Shown: positions 18,936-27,603 of the stretch, piece by piece
How positions within the stretch are numbered: the first letter of the stretch is position 1
How the letters are laid out: each line of letters opens with the position of its first letter
Assembly (NCBI GenBank): GCA_035519675.1
Contig: DATIWB010000109.1
Coordinates: forward strand, 124,001 to 188,000
From: RPRB01 sp035519675
Lineage (GTDB): Bacteria > Myxococcota > Myxococcia > Myxococcales > Myxococcaceae
DNA: 64,000 bases
Direction of reading: 5' to 3'
Made by a program: the position numbers and the translations under genes
Notes under the pieces: model-generated
Databases searched by the model: none
What the model saw: the letters and a program-made list of their open reading frames with translations, nothing else
What the model was told of the DNA's origin: nothing

Positions 18936-19976
18936 ATGGGATGGATCGCCTACGCCCTCGGCTGGCTCGTTGCCGCGCTGCTCTGGACCCTGGCGGGGGC
19001 CTCGACCACCGGCCGTCCTCCCTGGGATCTGGCCGGGCAGGCGCTGCTCACCATGAGCCCGCCCGCGGCGCTCGGGGTCGGCGTCTGGCGGCTGACGGGT
19101 CGGCTGGACTGGAGCGGACGGTCGCCCGGGTTCTACGCCGCCCATGCGGTGGCGATGGGCCTCTTCGCCTCGGTGTACGCGACCTCCTGGATGCTCCCCG
19201 ACGTGCTCTCCGGTCGATCCGCGGAGGCCCTGGCGCGGCTCCGCGGCTCGCCGGTGGTGTTCTGGAACCTCCTCCTCGGCTCGTCGCTCTACCTGGTGGT
19301 GGCAGGCTTCTCCCACGCCATCCGGGCCCAGCGGCAGGCCCGGGAGGAGCAGCGGGCCGCCGCGGAGGCCAGGGTCCTCGCCCAGCAGGCGCAGCTCGCG
19401 GCGCTCCGGGCGCAAGTCCATCCCCACTTCCTCTTCAACGCGCTGCACTCGGTGGGCGCGCTGGTGACCACCGATCCGCTGCGGGCCGACCGAGCGCTGG
19501 AGCGCCTGGGGGACCTGCTCCGCTACGCCCTCGCCGCGGAGGAGGAGGTCCCCTTCCGGCGGGAGTGGAGCTTCACCCGGGACTACCTCGCGTTCGAGGA
19601 GCTCCGGCTCGGCCCGAGGCTCACGGTGGAGATGGAGCGAGGGGAGGGCACCGACGGGGTGCCGGTGCCTCCCCTCATCCTCCAGCCGCTGGTGGAGAAC
19701 GCGGTCCGACACGGCATCTCCAGCCGGCCGGAGGGCGGGCGCATCGCCCTCTGCGCCCGGCTCGAGGGCGGACAGCTGCTCCTCCGGGTGGTCGACGACG
19801 GCCCGGGCGAGGGAGGAGCATCCTCGCTCGGGCTCGGCGTGGGGACCATTCGCCGGCGCCTGGAGGCGCTGTACGGCGACCGGGCCTCGCTGGTCTCCGA
19901 GCGCGCTCCGTCCGGATTCGCGGTGACCCTCCGGCTCCCCCTGGACGGCCGGACCACCGCGGGGATCGCCCGATGA
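18936..19976 (+). CDS. LytS/AlgZ-type sensor histidine kinase
   Basis: The 346-residue protein has four membrane segments (about 1-22, 34-52, 66-88, 106-127), a short coiled coil (QRQAREEQRAAAEARVLAQQAQLAALRAQ) and the His_kinase domain PF06580. The phosphate acceptor is His164 in VHPHFLFN; the ATP site is seen as LILQPLVENAVRHGI and DDGPG. It should phosphorylate the LytTR regulator whose ATG overlaps its stop (ATGA). No extra sensor domain is present, so the signal is sensed in or at the membrane. Confidence 0.92.
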   Translation: MGWIAYALGWLVAALLWTLAGASTTGRPPWDLAGQALLTMSPPAALGVGVWRLTGRLDWSGRSPGFYAAHAVAMGLFASVYATSWMLPDVLSGRSAEALARLRGSPVVFWNLLLGSSLYLVVAGFSHAIRAQRQAREEQRAAAEARVLAQQAQLAALRAQVHPHFLFNALHSVGALVTTDPLRADRALERLGDLLRYALAAEEEVPFRREWSFTRDYLAFEELRLGPRLTVEMERGEGTDGVPVPPLILQPLVENAVRHGISSRPEGGRIALCARLEGGQLLLRVVDDGPGEGGASSLGLGVGTIRRRLEALYGDRASLVSERAPSGFAVTLRLPLDGRTTAGIAR

Positions 19977-20719
19977 GCGCCGGGCAGATCCGCGCGCTGG
20001 TCGTCGAGGACGAGCCGCCGGCGCGCTCGCGTCTCGCCGAGCTGATGCGGGGGGTACCGTGGCTGGTCCCGGTGGGCGAGGCCGGAAGCTGCGAGGAGGC
20101 CGTCCGGGCCATCGACGACCTCCACCCTGACCTGGTGTTCCTCGACGTCCAGCTCCCGGGTGGAAGCGGGCTCGAGGTGCTGGCGCGGGTGAAGCACGCC
20201 CCAGCCGTGGTCTTCACCACCGCCTTCGATCGGTTCGCGGTGACCGCGTTCGAGCTCGGTGCCCTCGACTACCTGCTCAAGCCGTTCGGCCGGGAGCGCT
20301 TCGGCCGGGCGATGGAACGCCTCCGCCCCCTGCTCCTCGCACGGGGGGCGCCCGGTTCCGCAGACCGCGCGCGCGGGGTTCTGCCCCGAGGGCCGCTGGA
20401 GCGGCTCTTTGCCCGTGACGGCGGGCGGATCGTCCCGGTGCTCCTGTCGCAGGTGGAGCGCTTCCAGGCCGCGGACGACTCGGTGCTGGTCCACGCGGAG
20501 GGCCGGACGCTCAGGCTCAACGTCCCACTGACCGACCTGGAGGCCCGGCTCGACGCACGCACCTTCCTGCGGGTCCACCGCTCTCACATCGTCAACCTGG
20601 ACCACGTCGTCTCGCTGGTGCCCTTCGACGACGCCCGCGTGGAGATCTCGCTCCGGAGCGGGGTGCGGCTCTTCGCCAGCCGGCAGCGTTCCCGGGTGCT
20701 CCGCACGCTCGGCCGCTGA
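19973..20719 (+). CDS. LytTR-family response regulator
   Basis: The 248-residue protein has a receiver domain at 7-122, with acidic pocket Glu12-Asp13-Glu14, phospho-acceptor Asp58 in FLDVQLPG and Lys in LLKPFG. A LytTR DNA-binding domain follows at about 145-245 (FLRVHRSHIVNLDHV). It acts as a transcription factor controlled by the kinase encoded just upstream with a 4-base overlap. The adjoining ADOP permease gene could be a target, but that gene has a sigma-54 promoter, so the link is only contextual. Confidence 0.94.
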   Translation: MSAGQIRALVVEDEPPARSRLAELMRGVPWLVPVGEAGSCEEAVRAIDDLHPDLVFLDVQLPGGSGLEVLARVKHAPAVVFTTAFDRFAVTAFELGALDYLLKPFGRERFGRAMERLRPLLLARGAPGSADRARGVLPRGPLERLFARDGGRIVPVLLSQVERFQAADDSVLVHAEGRTLRLNVPLTDLEARLDARTFLRVHRSHIVNLDHVVSLVPFDDARVEISLRSGVRLFASRQRSRVLRTLGR

Positions 20720-20816
20720 GCCTGGACGCTGGCGTGCCGCTTGCCGCTAGGGGAGGCCGTTCACCGACGCAGCCGGGCAGGTCACCGGGCGGGCTTGAGC
20801 CGCGTGGGACGTTGCC

Positions 20817-20822
20817 TAGCCT
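20817..20822 (+). promoter_or_regulatory. -10 box TAGCCT
   Basis: TAGCCT ends nine bases before the ATG at 20832; no ribosome site lies between, so the transcript may be leaderless. Confidence 0.45.
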
Positions 20823-20831
20823 TCGGGGCCC

Positions 20832-21686
20832 ATGAGACTCGTGCCCCACCTCGTCCTCTTCGCTCTCTGCTCCGTCCTCGCCGGGGAGCGGAGCTCGGTG
20901 CCTTCCGCGACGCTGGAGCTGGTCCACCGCATCCGCGAGGCCGACTACGCCGGGGATCGCCCGGCGCTCCGGCGGCTCCACTCCGAGCTGGCCGCCCGTC
21001 CGGAGGAGCGGGCCCACGCCGGCGAGCTGCGCTACTGGCGCGGGTTCGCGCTCTGGCGGCGGGCGATCAACGGATTCAACGAGACCCCGACGCCGGAGGA
21101 CCTCGACGCGGACCTCGAGGCTGCCAGCGCCGAGTTCGAGGCCGCCCTCAGAGAAGACCCGAAGTTCGTCGACGCCCAGGCCGGGCTCGCCTCGTGCCTC
21201 GGAATGCGGATGTTCCTCCACGCTCGGGAGCAGGAGCAGATCCGCGCGCTCGTGCCGCGGGTCCGGGCCCTCCTGGCCGAGGCGGAGGGTCTCGAGCCCG
21301 AGAACCCCCGGCTGCTCTGGGTGCGCGGCCCCACCGAGTGGTGGACACCCCCGGGGAGTCCGCCGGACAAGGTGGATGAGCGGCAAGCGAGGGCCATCGC
21401 CACCTACACCCGGGGACTCGAGGCGCTGCGCCGCACGCGGCGGCCCGCGGGAAGGTCGCTCCGGCCGACCTGGGGAGAGCCGGAGCTGGAGATGAGCCTG
21501 GCCTGGTCGTTCCTCAATCGCCGGGTCCCTGACCTCGCGCTGGCCGAGGCCCATGCCCGGAGGGCGCTGGCGCTCGTGCCCTCATGGCACTACGTGCGAG
21601 ACGTCCTCCTCCCGCAGATCGAGGGCGCCCGGGCCACCCCTCGCTCGTCCGGCATCGACCCGGGGTTGCCGCCGCTCCCTCTCTAA
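20832..21686 (+). CDS. Exported TPR-like hypothetical protein
   Basis: The 284-residue protein has a signal peptide (MRLVPHLVLFALCSVLAGERS) and then helical pairs with the size and pattern of tetratricopeptide repeats (YWRGFALWRRAINGFNETPTPEDLDADLEAASAEFEAALREDPKFVDAQAGLASCLG). The sequence YTRGLEAL...GEPELEMSLAWSFLNRRVPDLALAEAHARRALALVP is a further repeat. It probably lies in the periplasm and binds proteins. No enzymatic motif is present. It appears to be a single-gene unit; the next gene has its own ribosome site. Confidence 0.75.
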   Translation: MRLVPHLVLFALCSVLAGERSSVPSATLELVHRIREADYAGDRPALRRLHSELAARPEERAHAGELRYWRGFALWRRAINGFNETPTPEDLDADLEAASAEFEAALREDPKFVDAQAGLASCLGMRMFLHAREQEQIRALVPRVRALLAEAEGLEPENPRLLWVRGPTEWWTPPGSPPDKVDERQARAIATYTRGLEALRRTRRPAGRSLRPTWGEPELEMSLAWSFLNRRVPDLALAEAHARRALALVPSWHYVRDVLLPQIEGARATPRSSGIDPGLPPLPL

Positions 21687-21776
21687 TGTCTGAGAAATCC
21701 TCGGGTTCCAAGCTCCCCGCAACAGCGCTCGATTCCGGTGTCCGGGAGGCATCGGCCATCCTCGAAGGAGTCACCC

Positions 21777-21953
21777 ATGAAGCTGAAGAGACTGTTCCAG
21801 GTCCTGGTGCTCGGCGGGACGAGCCTCCTCGCCGCGTCCGCCTGCGGGAGCGACAGCAGCAGCAACAACAGCAACAACGTTCCTCCGCCTCATTCGCTCC
21901 TCCCCGACGGCGGCACACCTCCCACTGGCTACACCGGTCCGACGATTTGGTAG
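21777..21953 (+). CDS. Very small lipoprotein
   Basis: This 58-residue protein begins MKLKRLFQVLVLGGTSLLAASAC, a clear lipoprotein signal with lipobox ASAC. The mature 36 residues are low-complexity (GSDSSSNNSNNVPPPHS, then Pro/Gly/Thr) and end in TGPTIW. AAGGAG stands six bases before the ATG, which supports that it is translated. Its stop overlaps the start region of a ferritin-like gene by seven bases. It may serve as a lipid anchor or partner for that protein. Confidence 0.7.
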   Translation: MKLKRLFQVLVLGGTSLLAASACGSDSSSNNSNNVPPPHSLLPDGGTPPTGYTGPTIW

Positions 21954-22669
21954 AGGCGACGCAGGCGCTCATCGCCCAGGTCTGGGCGACGCGCCATGGA
22001 GTCGAGACGGGGGCCTCGCTGCGATTCGCCGCGCTCTCGCAGGGGTTGCGCGCCGCCGGGGCGCCCGACGTGCTCGTGGACCTGGCGGCCCGCGCGGCGG
22101 CGGACGAGATCCGCCATGCTGCCCACTGTGCAGACATCCTGCGCGCCCGGCAGGTGGAGGTCCCTCCGCCCGAGACGCGGCTGTTGTTCTTCGGCCCAAG
22201 GGACCTCACCCCGGAGCAGAAGCTGACCTATGAGGTGGTGGCCCAGTCGTGCATCTCGGAAACCGAGAGCATGGCCACCCTGGTGACGCTGCTCGACGCC
22301 GTCGTGGATCCGCATCTGCGAGCAGTGCTCCAGGAGCTCGCACGGGACGAGGTCCAGCACGCACGGCTGGGATGGGCCTACCTCGGCTGGGCGAGGCACC
22401 GCTTCGACCTGGCGTTTCTCTCCGGACATCTCCCCGCGATGGCCAGCGCCTCCACCGGCCCGGAGATGTTCAGCTCCGGGCCGCCGGCGGCCGACGAGGA
22501 GTGGCTGCTGCGCTCGGGTGTCGTGCCGCTCCGCGAGCGCCGGCGCATCTATCTGGAGACGCTCCGATCGGTGGTGATCCCCGGCTTCGAGGAGTTCGCG
22601 ATCGACACCGGGCCACTTCGCCACTGGACCGAACAGAGAGAGGCAGAGCTCACCGCGCTGGAACACTGA
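21947..22669 (+). CDS. Ferritin-like domain protein
   Basis: The 240-residue protein is a four-helix bundle with carboxylate/His motifs of the ferritin-like fold: an early Glu in HGVETGASLRF, the ADEIRHAAHC motif (ExxH), a later Glu in SCISETESMATL and the second DEVQHARLGW (ExxH). This set could bind a di-iron centre. No ATG or GTG exists in frame near the fold's start; TTG 21947, inside the last codons of the small lipoprotein gene, is the most fitting start and implies translational coupling. The frame is open further upstream, but that part is a Gln-repeat shadow of the lipoprotein. Confidence 0.78.
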   Translation: MVEATQALIAQVWATRHGVETGASLRFAALSQGLRAAGAPDVLVDLAARAAADEIRHAAHCADILRARQVEVPPPETRLLFFGPRDLTPEQKLTYEVVAQSCISETESMATLVTLLDAVVDPHLRAVLQELARDEVQHARLGWAYLGWARHRFDLAFLSGHLPAMASASTGPEMFSSGPPAADEEWLLRSGVVPLRERRRIYLETLRSVVIPGFEEFAIDTGPLRHWTEQREAELTALEH

Positions 22670-22698
22670 TCGCGCGGGCACCGCACGGCGAGGCTCCT

Positions 22699-22717
22699 CC
22701 CCGCCACGGCGGGGTTT
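22699..22717 (+). terminator. Terminator after the ferritin-like gene
   Basis: CCCCGCC-AC-GGCGGGG followed by TTT forms a compact GC hairpin 30 bases past the ferritin-like gene's stop. Confidence 0.55.
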
Positions 22718-22817
22718 GGAAGACCCTGGTCCCGCCGCCGGCAGACCTCCGAGGGGTGGGCCGGCATTGATTCCGCACGGCGGTCCCGGGTATCTGGACT
22801 CCCTCCGGGGCCTCGCC

Positions 22818-24182
22818 GTGAAGCGCTACTTCGTCCACACCTTCGGCTGCCAGATGAACGTCAACGACTCGCTCCGCATGGGCGAGGCGCTGGCGACCAT
22901 CGGCTACCGGCCCACGGCCAGCGCGGAGCAGGCCGACCTCATCATCCTCAACACCTGCGCCATCCGGGAGAAGGCCGAGGACAAGATGCTCTCGGCCCTC
23001 GGCCGCTACCGGGCGATCAAGACCCAGCGCGGGGCGCTCCTGGCGGTCGGCGGCTGTGTGGCCCAGCAGGAGAAGAGCAAGCTCCTGGCCCGTGTCCCGT
23101 ACCTGGACCTGGTCTTCGGGCCCGACGCCATCGGCAAGCTGCCCGAGCTGGTCGCCCGCGTGCTCGAGGACCGGGTCCGGGTCGCGGAGACCGCCTGGGT
23201 CGATTCCGAGGAGTACGTCTTCCCCCGCGCCGACCCCGGCAGCTCGGCGGGGAAGGTGAGCGAGTTCGTCACCGTGATGAAGGGCTGCGACAACGTCTGC
23301 AGCTTCTGCGTGGTCCCGCACACCCGGGGCCGCGAGGTGAGCCGGCCCTTCGTCGAGGTTCTGGAGGAGGTCGCGTCGCTGACCGGCGTGGGCGTCCGCG
23401 AGGTGACGCTGATCGGCCAGAACGTCAACTCCTACCGGGGCGGCATCTGTTTCGCCGAGCTGCTCCTTCGCGTGGCCCAGGTCCCGGGCATCGAGCGGGT
23501 GCGCTTCACCACCAGCCATCCGCACGACCTCTCCGACGCGCTGATCGACGCCTTCCGCCGACAGCCCCGCATCGCGCCGCACTTCCACCTTCCGGTCCAG
23601 AGCGGGAGCGACGCGGTCCTGCGGCGGATGAAGCGGGACTACACCGTGGCCCAGTACCTCGAGCGACTGGCCGCGCTCCGCTCCGCCCGACCCGGCATCG
23701 CCGTCACCACCGACATCATCGTGGGGTTCCCCGGCGAGACCGAGGACGATTTCCAGAAGACGCTCGAGCTGACCGAGCAGGTCCGCTACGAGAACCAGTT
23801 CTCCTTCGTGTTCTCCCCGAGGCCTCGCACCGTGGCCGCGCTCAAGGAGACCGAGTGGGGTCCGGTGCCGCAGGAGGTGAAGGTCGAGCGGCTCGAGCGG
23901 CTCCAGGCCGTCCAGCGGCGCATCAGCGGCGAGATCGGCGCGGCGCTGGTCGGCCAGGAGGTCGAGGTGCTGGTCGAGGGTCCGAGCCGGTCCGACCCGG
24001 CGCGCCGCTTCGGCCGCAGCCCAGAGAACCGCACCGTGAACTTCGACGGGACGGCCCCGGCGGGCGCCCGGGTCCAGGTCCGCATCACCCACGGCTCGCC
24101 CAGCGCGCTCCTCGGGGTCGAGGCCGCGGTCGTGGACACTCCGCCCGTTCCGCCGCTGCGGCCGCGGACGCAGGCCGCCTGA
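22818..24182 (+). CDS. miaB: tRNA-2-methylthio-N6-dimethylallyladenosine synthase
   Basis: The 454-residue protein has the three expected parts: N-terminal UPF0004 domain with cluster cysteines in TFGCQMN, NTCAIR and GGCVAQ; radical SAM domain with CDNVCSFC and GREVSRP; and a C-terminal TRAM domain. It adds a methylthio group to N6-isopentenyl-adenosine 37 of tRNAs that read UNN codons. GTG 22818 (VKRYFVHTFGCQMN) matches the family's start; a GTG/TTG further up would add 34 unsupported residues. The next gene's ATG overlaps the stop. Confidence 0.94.
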   Translation: MKRYFVHTFGCQMNVNDSLRMGEALATIGYRPTASAEQADLIILNTCAIREKAEDKMLSALGRYRAIKTQRGALLAVGGCVAQQEKSKLLARVPYLDLVFGPDAIGKLPELVARVLEDRVRVAETAWVDSEEYVFPRADPGSSAGKVSEFVTVMKGCDNVCSFCVVPHTRGREVSRPFVEVLEEVASLTGVGVREVTLIGQNVNSYRGGICFAELLLRVAQVPGIERVRFTTSHPHDLSDALIDAFRRQPRIAPHFHLPVQSGSDAVLRRMKRDYTVAQYLERLAALRSARPGIAVTTDIIVGFPGETEDDFQKTLELTEQVRYENQFSFVFSPRPRTVAALKETEWGPVPQEVKVERLERLQAVQRRISGEIGAALVGQEVEVLVEGPSRSDPARRFGRSPENRTVNFDGTAPAGARVQVRITHGSPSALLGVEAAVVDTPPVPPLRPRTQAA

Positions 24183-24694
24183 TGGGACTGCGGGCGATCC
24201 ACGGAGTGATGCCCCGCCTCCACCCCTCGGTGTTCGTGGCCGAGGGGGCGCAGATCATGGGGAACGTCGAGATCGGGGAGGAGTCCTCGGTCTGGTACAA
24301 CACCGTCCTTCGCGGGGACGTGAACAGCATCCGCATCGGCTCTCGGACCAACATCCAGGACCTGACGATGGTTCACGTGGAGAAGGGCACGCATCCGACC
24401 CGGGTGGGGGACGACGTGACCGTCGGCCACCACGTCGTCATCCACGGCTGCACCGTGGGCAACCGGGTGCTGGTGGGCATCGGCGCCATCGTGCTCAACG
24501 GGGTGGTCATCGAGGACGACTGCTTCATCGCCGCGGGCACGCTGCTCATCCCGGGGACTCACGTGCCGTCGGGCTCGATGGTGATGGGAGCCCCGGGAAA
24601 GGTGAAGCGGCCCCTCACCGACGCCGAGCGCGCGGGGCTCCTCGCCTCCGCCGCCGGGTACGTCCTGAACGCAAAGCTCCACCGGGGCGGCTGA
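24182..24694 (+). CDS. Gamma-class carbonic anhydrase-like protein
   Basis: The 170-residue protein is a left-handed beta-helix of hexapeptide repeats (NVEIGEESSVWYNTVLRGDVNSIRIGSRTNIQDL). The zinc histidines are seen in TMVHVE and TVGHHVVIHGC, and the Arg/Asp/Gln of RGDVN and NIQD are present, so metal binding is likely. It belongs to the YrdA/PaaY/gamma-carbonic anhydrase family, whose members often lack proven activity. Translation is coupled to miaB by a TGATG overlap. Confidence 0.9.
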   Translation: MGLRAIHGVMPRLHPSVFVAEGAQIMGNVEIGEESSVWYNTVLRGDVNSIRIGSRTNIQDLTMVHVEKGTHPTRVGDDVTVGHHVVIHGCTVGNRVLVGIGAIVLNGVVIEDDCFIAAGTLLIPGTHVPSGSMVMGAPGKVKRPLTDAERAGLLASAAGYVLNAKLHRGG

Positions 24695-24754
24695 GAGGAA
24701 GGAGGCGCCCGGTCGCGTCCGCCCCGGCGCCACCGGCGCGTGGCCGTGCCACCG

Positions 24755-24775
24755 GGGTCGGGCTTTCCCTGACCC
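24755..24775 (+). terminator. Hairpin after the carbonic anhydrase-like gene
   Basis: GGGTCGGG-CTTT-CCC(T)GACCC pairs over eight bases with one bulged T. It lies 61 bases past the stop and before the next gene's promoter-like TACAAG; a weak T-tract makes the call tentative. Confidence 0.35.
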
Positions 24776-24805
24776 GGGGGGCTCCCGTGCTACAAGGTCT
24801 GTTCA

Positions 24806-25258
24806 ATGCCGCCACAGGACGCTCTCCGGACCTGCGCCCTCTTCAAGGGATTCACGGAGACGGGACTGCAGATCCTCGCCGGCATCGCGGTGGAGCGCAC
24901 TTACCCGCGCGGGACGCCCCTGTTCGTCGAGAACATGCTGGCCGAGAGCCTCTTCATCATCTCCGATGGCCGGGTGGGCATCACCGTCCGCAACGGGGCC
25001 GAGGAGCTCCCGCTGGGCGAGCTCCAGCGGGGTGACTCGCTCGGAGAGCTGGCGCTGGTGCAGCAGGGCCAGCGGCTCTGCAGCGCCATGGCGCTCACCC
25101 CGGTCACCGCCGTCGAGCTGCGCAGCGTGGACTTCCAGCGGCTGATGACCCAGAAACCGCAGGCCTGCCTCAAGCTGCTGATGGCGATCGTGTCCCAGTT
25201 CGGTGCCAGGCTCCAGGCCAACCGGGAAGCGTTCAAGGCCTTGCTCCCCCGTCCCTGA
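24806..25258 (+). CDS. Cyclic-nucleotide-binding domain protein
   Basis: The 150-residue protein is a lone CRP-type cNMP-binding domain: LFKGFTETGLQIL, the beta-roll LFIISDGRVGITV and the phosphate-binding cassette ELPLGELQRGDSLGELALVQQGQRLCSAMAL. The cassette has GELAL but lacks the canonical Arg directly after Ala (normally GExALxxxxxRxA), with Arg replaced in register by Gln/Arg-Leu. No DNA-binding domain follows. It probably acts as a small sensor or adaptor. A TACAAG hexamer ends nine bases before the ATG, so the mRNA may be leaderless. Confidence 0.85.
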   Translation: MPPQDALRTCALFKGFTETGLQILAGIAVERTYPRGTPLFVENMLAESLFIISDGRVGITVRNGAEELPLGELQRGDSLGELALVQQGQRLCSAMALTPVTAVELRSVDFQRLMTQKPQACLKLLMAIVSQFGARLQANREAFKALLPRP

Positions 25259-25284
25259 GATGCCGGATTCCCAGGGGCCGGTGC

Positions 25285-25315
25285 TAAGGTCCCTCGGCCC
25301 GGGTACGCCCGGGCC
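25285..25315 (+). promoter_or_regulatory. -10 box TAAGGT and 5'-end hairpin of the DedA gene
   Basis: TAAGGT (25285-25290) is followed by GGCCCGGG-TACG-CCCGGGCC (25296-25315), an 8-base perfect stem with a tetraloop. The predicted transcript start falls at the first stem base, so the mRNA would begin with the hairpin, nine bases ahead of the GTG start. Confidence 0.4.
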
Positions 25316-25323
25316 CGACCCGC

Positions 25324-26025
25324 GTGGAAGCACTCCTCAAGACCCTGCTGCTCGGCTCCCACGGCGCGATGGCGTACCTGTCCATCTTCGCCGTGCTGGT
25401 GGCCTGTGGCCTCGGCGTCCCGCTCCCCGAGGACATCTCGCTCATCCTCGGCGGGTTCCTCGTCTACAAGGGGGTGGCGCACCTCTGGGGCATGGTCGCC
25501 ACCGGGTTCCTGGGCATCCTGGTGGGAGACACGCTGATCTACCTGGCCGGACGCCGGGTGGGTCGCCGGGTGCGCACTGGCCACGGCTGGCTCGCCCGGG
25601 TGGTGACTCCCGCCCGCCGCATCCAGGTGGAGGGGCTCTTCGCCCGTCACGGGGAGAAGATCGTCATTGCCGCCCGCTTCATGCCCGGGGTCCGGGCGGT
25701 GACGTACTTCACCGCCGGGTCGGCCGGCATGCCGTACCCGCGCTTCATCTGCTTCGATGGCCTGGCCGCGCTTCTCTCCGCGCCCCTGTTCGTCCTGCTC
25801 GGCTACCGGTTCGGCCGGCACCTCCAGCAGGTCATCGAGCTGATGAAGCGGTACCAGCTCATCGCGGTGGGGGCGCTCCTGGCCACGGTGCTGCTCTGGG
25901 CCGCGGTGCACCGCTGGCGGGAGCTGAGCCTCGCCCGGAAGATGCGCGCACAGCTGGGTGACGAGGACCGCCCGCCACCCCCGGGCGCAGTGCTCCGTCG
26001 TCCCGCCGGCGAGCTCAACGAGTAA
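25324..26025 (+). CDS. DedA family membrane protein
   Basis: The 233-residue protein has the DedA/SNARE-associated fold: hydrophobic N-terminus, the re-entrant motif GLGVPLPEDISLILGGFL, GDTLIYLAGRRVGRR, and the F/YxRhxPGhR motif as ARFMPGVRAVTYFTAG. Family members flip lipids such as undecaprenyl phosphate or phosphatidylethanolamine across the inner membrane. The start is GTG (VEALLKTLLLG); the C-terminal 30 residues are polar and cytoplasmic. It is a single gene between the cNMP protein and guaB. Confidence 0.9.
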   Translation: MEALLKTLLLGSHGAMAYLSIFAVLVACGLGVPLPEDISLILGGFLVYKGVAHLWGMVATGFLGILVGDTLIYLAGRRVGRRVRTGHGWLARVVTPARRIQVEGLFARHGEKIVIAARFMPGVRAVTYFTAGSAGMPYPRFICFDGLAALLSAPLFVLLGYRFGRHLQQVIELMKRYQLIAVGALLATVLLWAAVHRWRELSLARKMRAQLGDEDRPPPPGAVLRRPAGELNE

Positions 26026-26105
26026 ACGCCCGGGAGGTCTCGGGAAACCCGGCGCCCGCGGCCGCCCGGGATGGATTTTGTCCGGGGTGCGGCGTATAGA
26101 ACGCC

Positions 26106-27566
<1,461 letters not shown>

Positions 27567-27603
27567 GTCGGGGCGGCCGCAACGGAGGGGAAGCAGAGCA
27601 ACC

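Noticed and set aside
20730..20745. TGGCGTGCCGCTTGCC with -24/-12 spacing, as another sigma-54 promoter.
   Set aside because: Two changes in the -24 core and C in place of the final A/T; the next gene is 87 bases on and has its own TAGCCT box.
21584..21946. Open frame with a run of Gln codons upstream of the ferritin-like domain, as if a poly-Q fusion.
   Set aside because: It is the shifted reading of the small lipoprotein gene (Ser/Asn codons), which has a signal peptide and a strong ribosome site.
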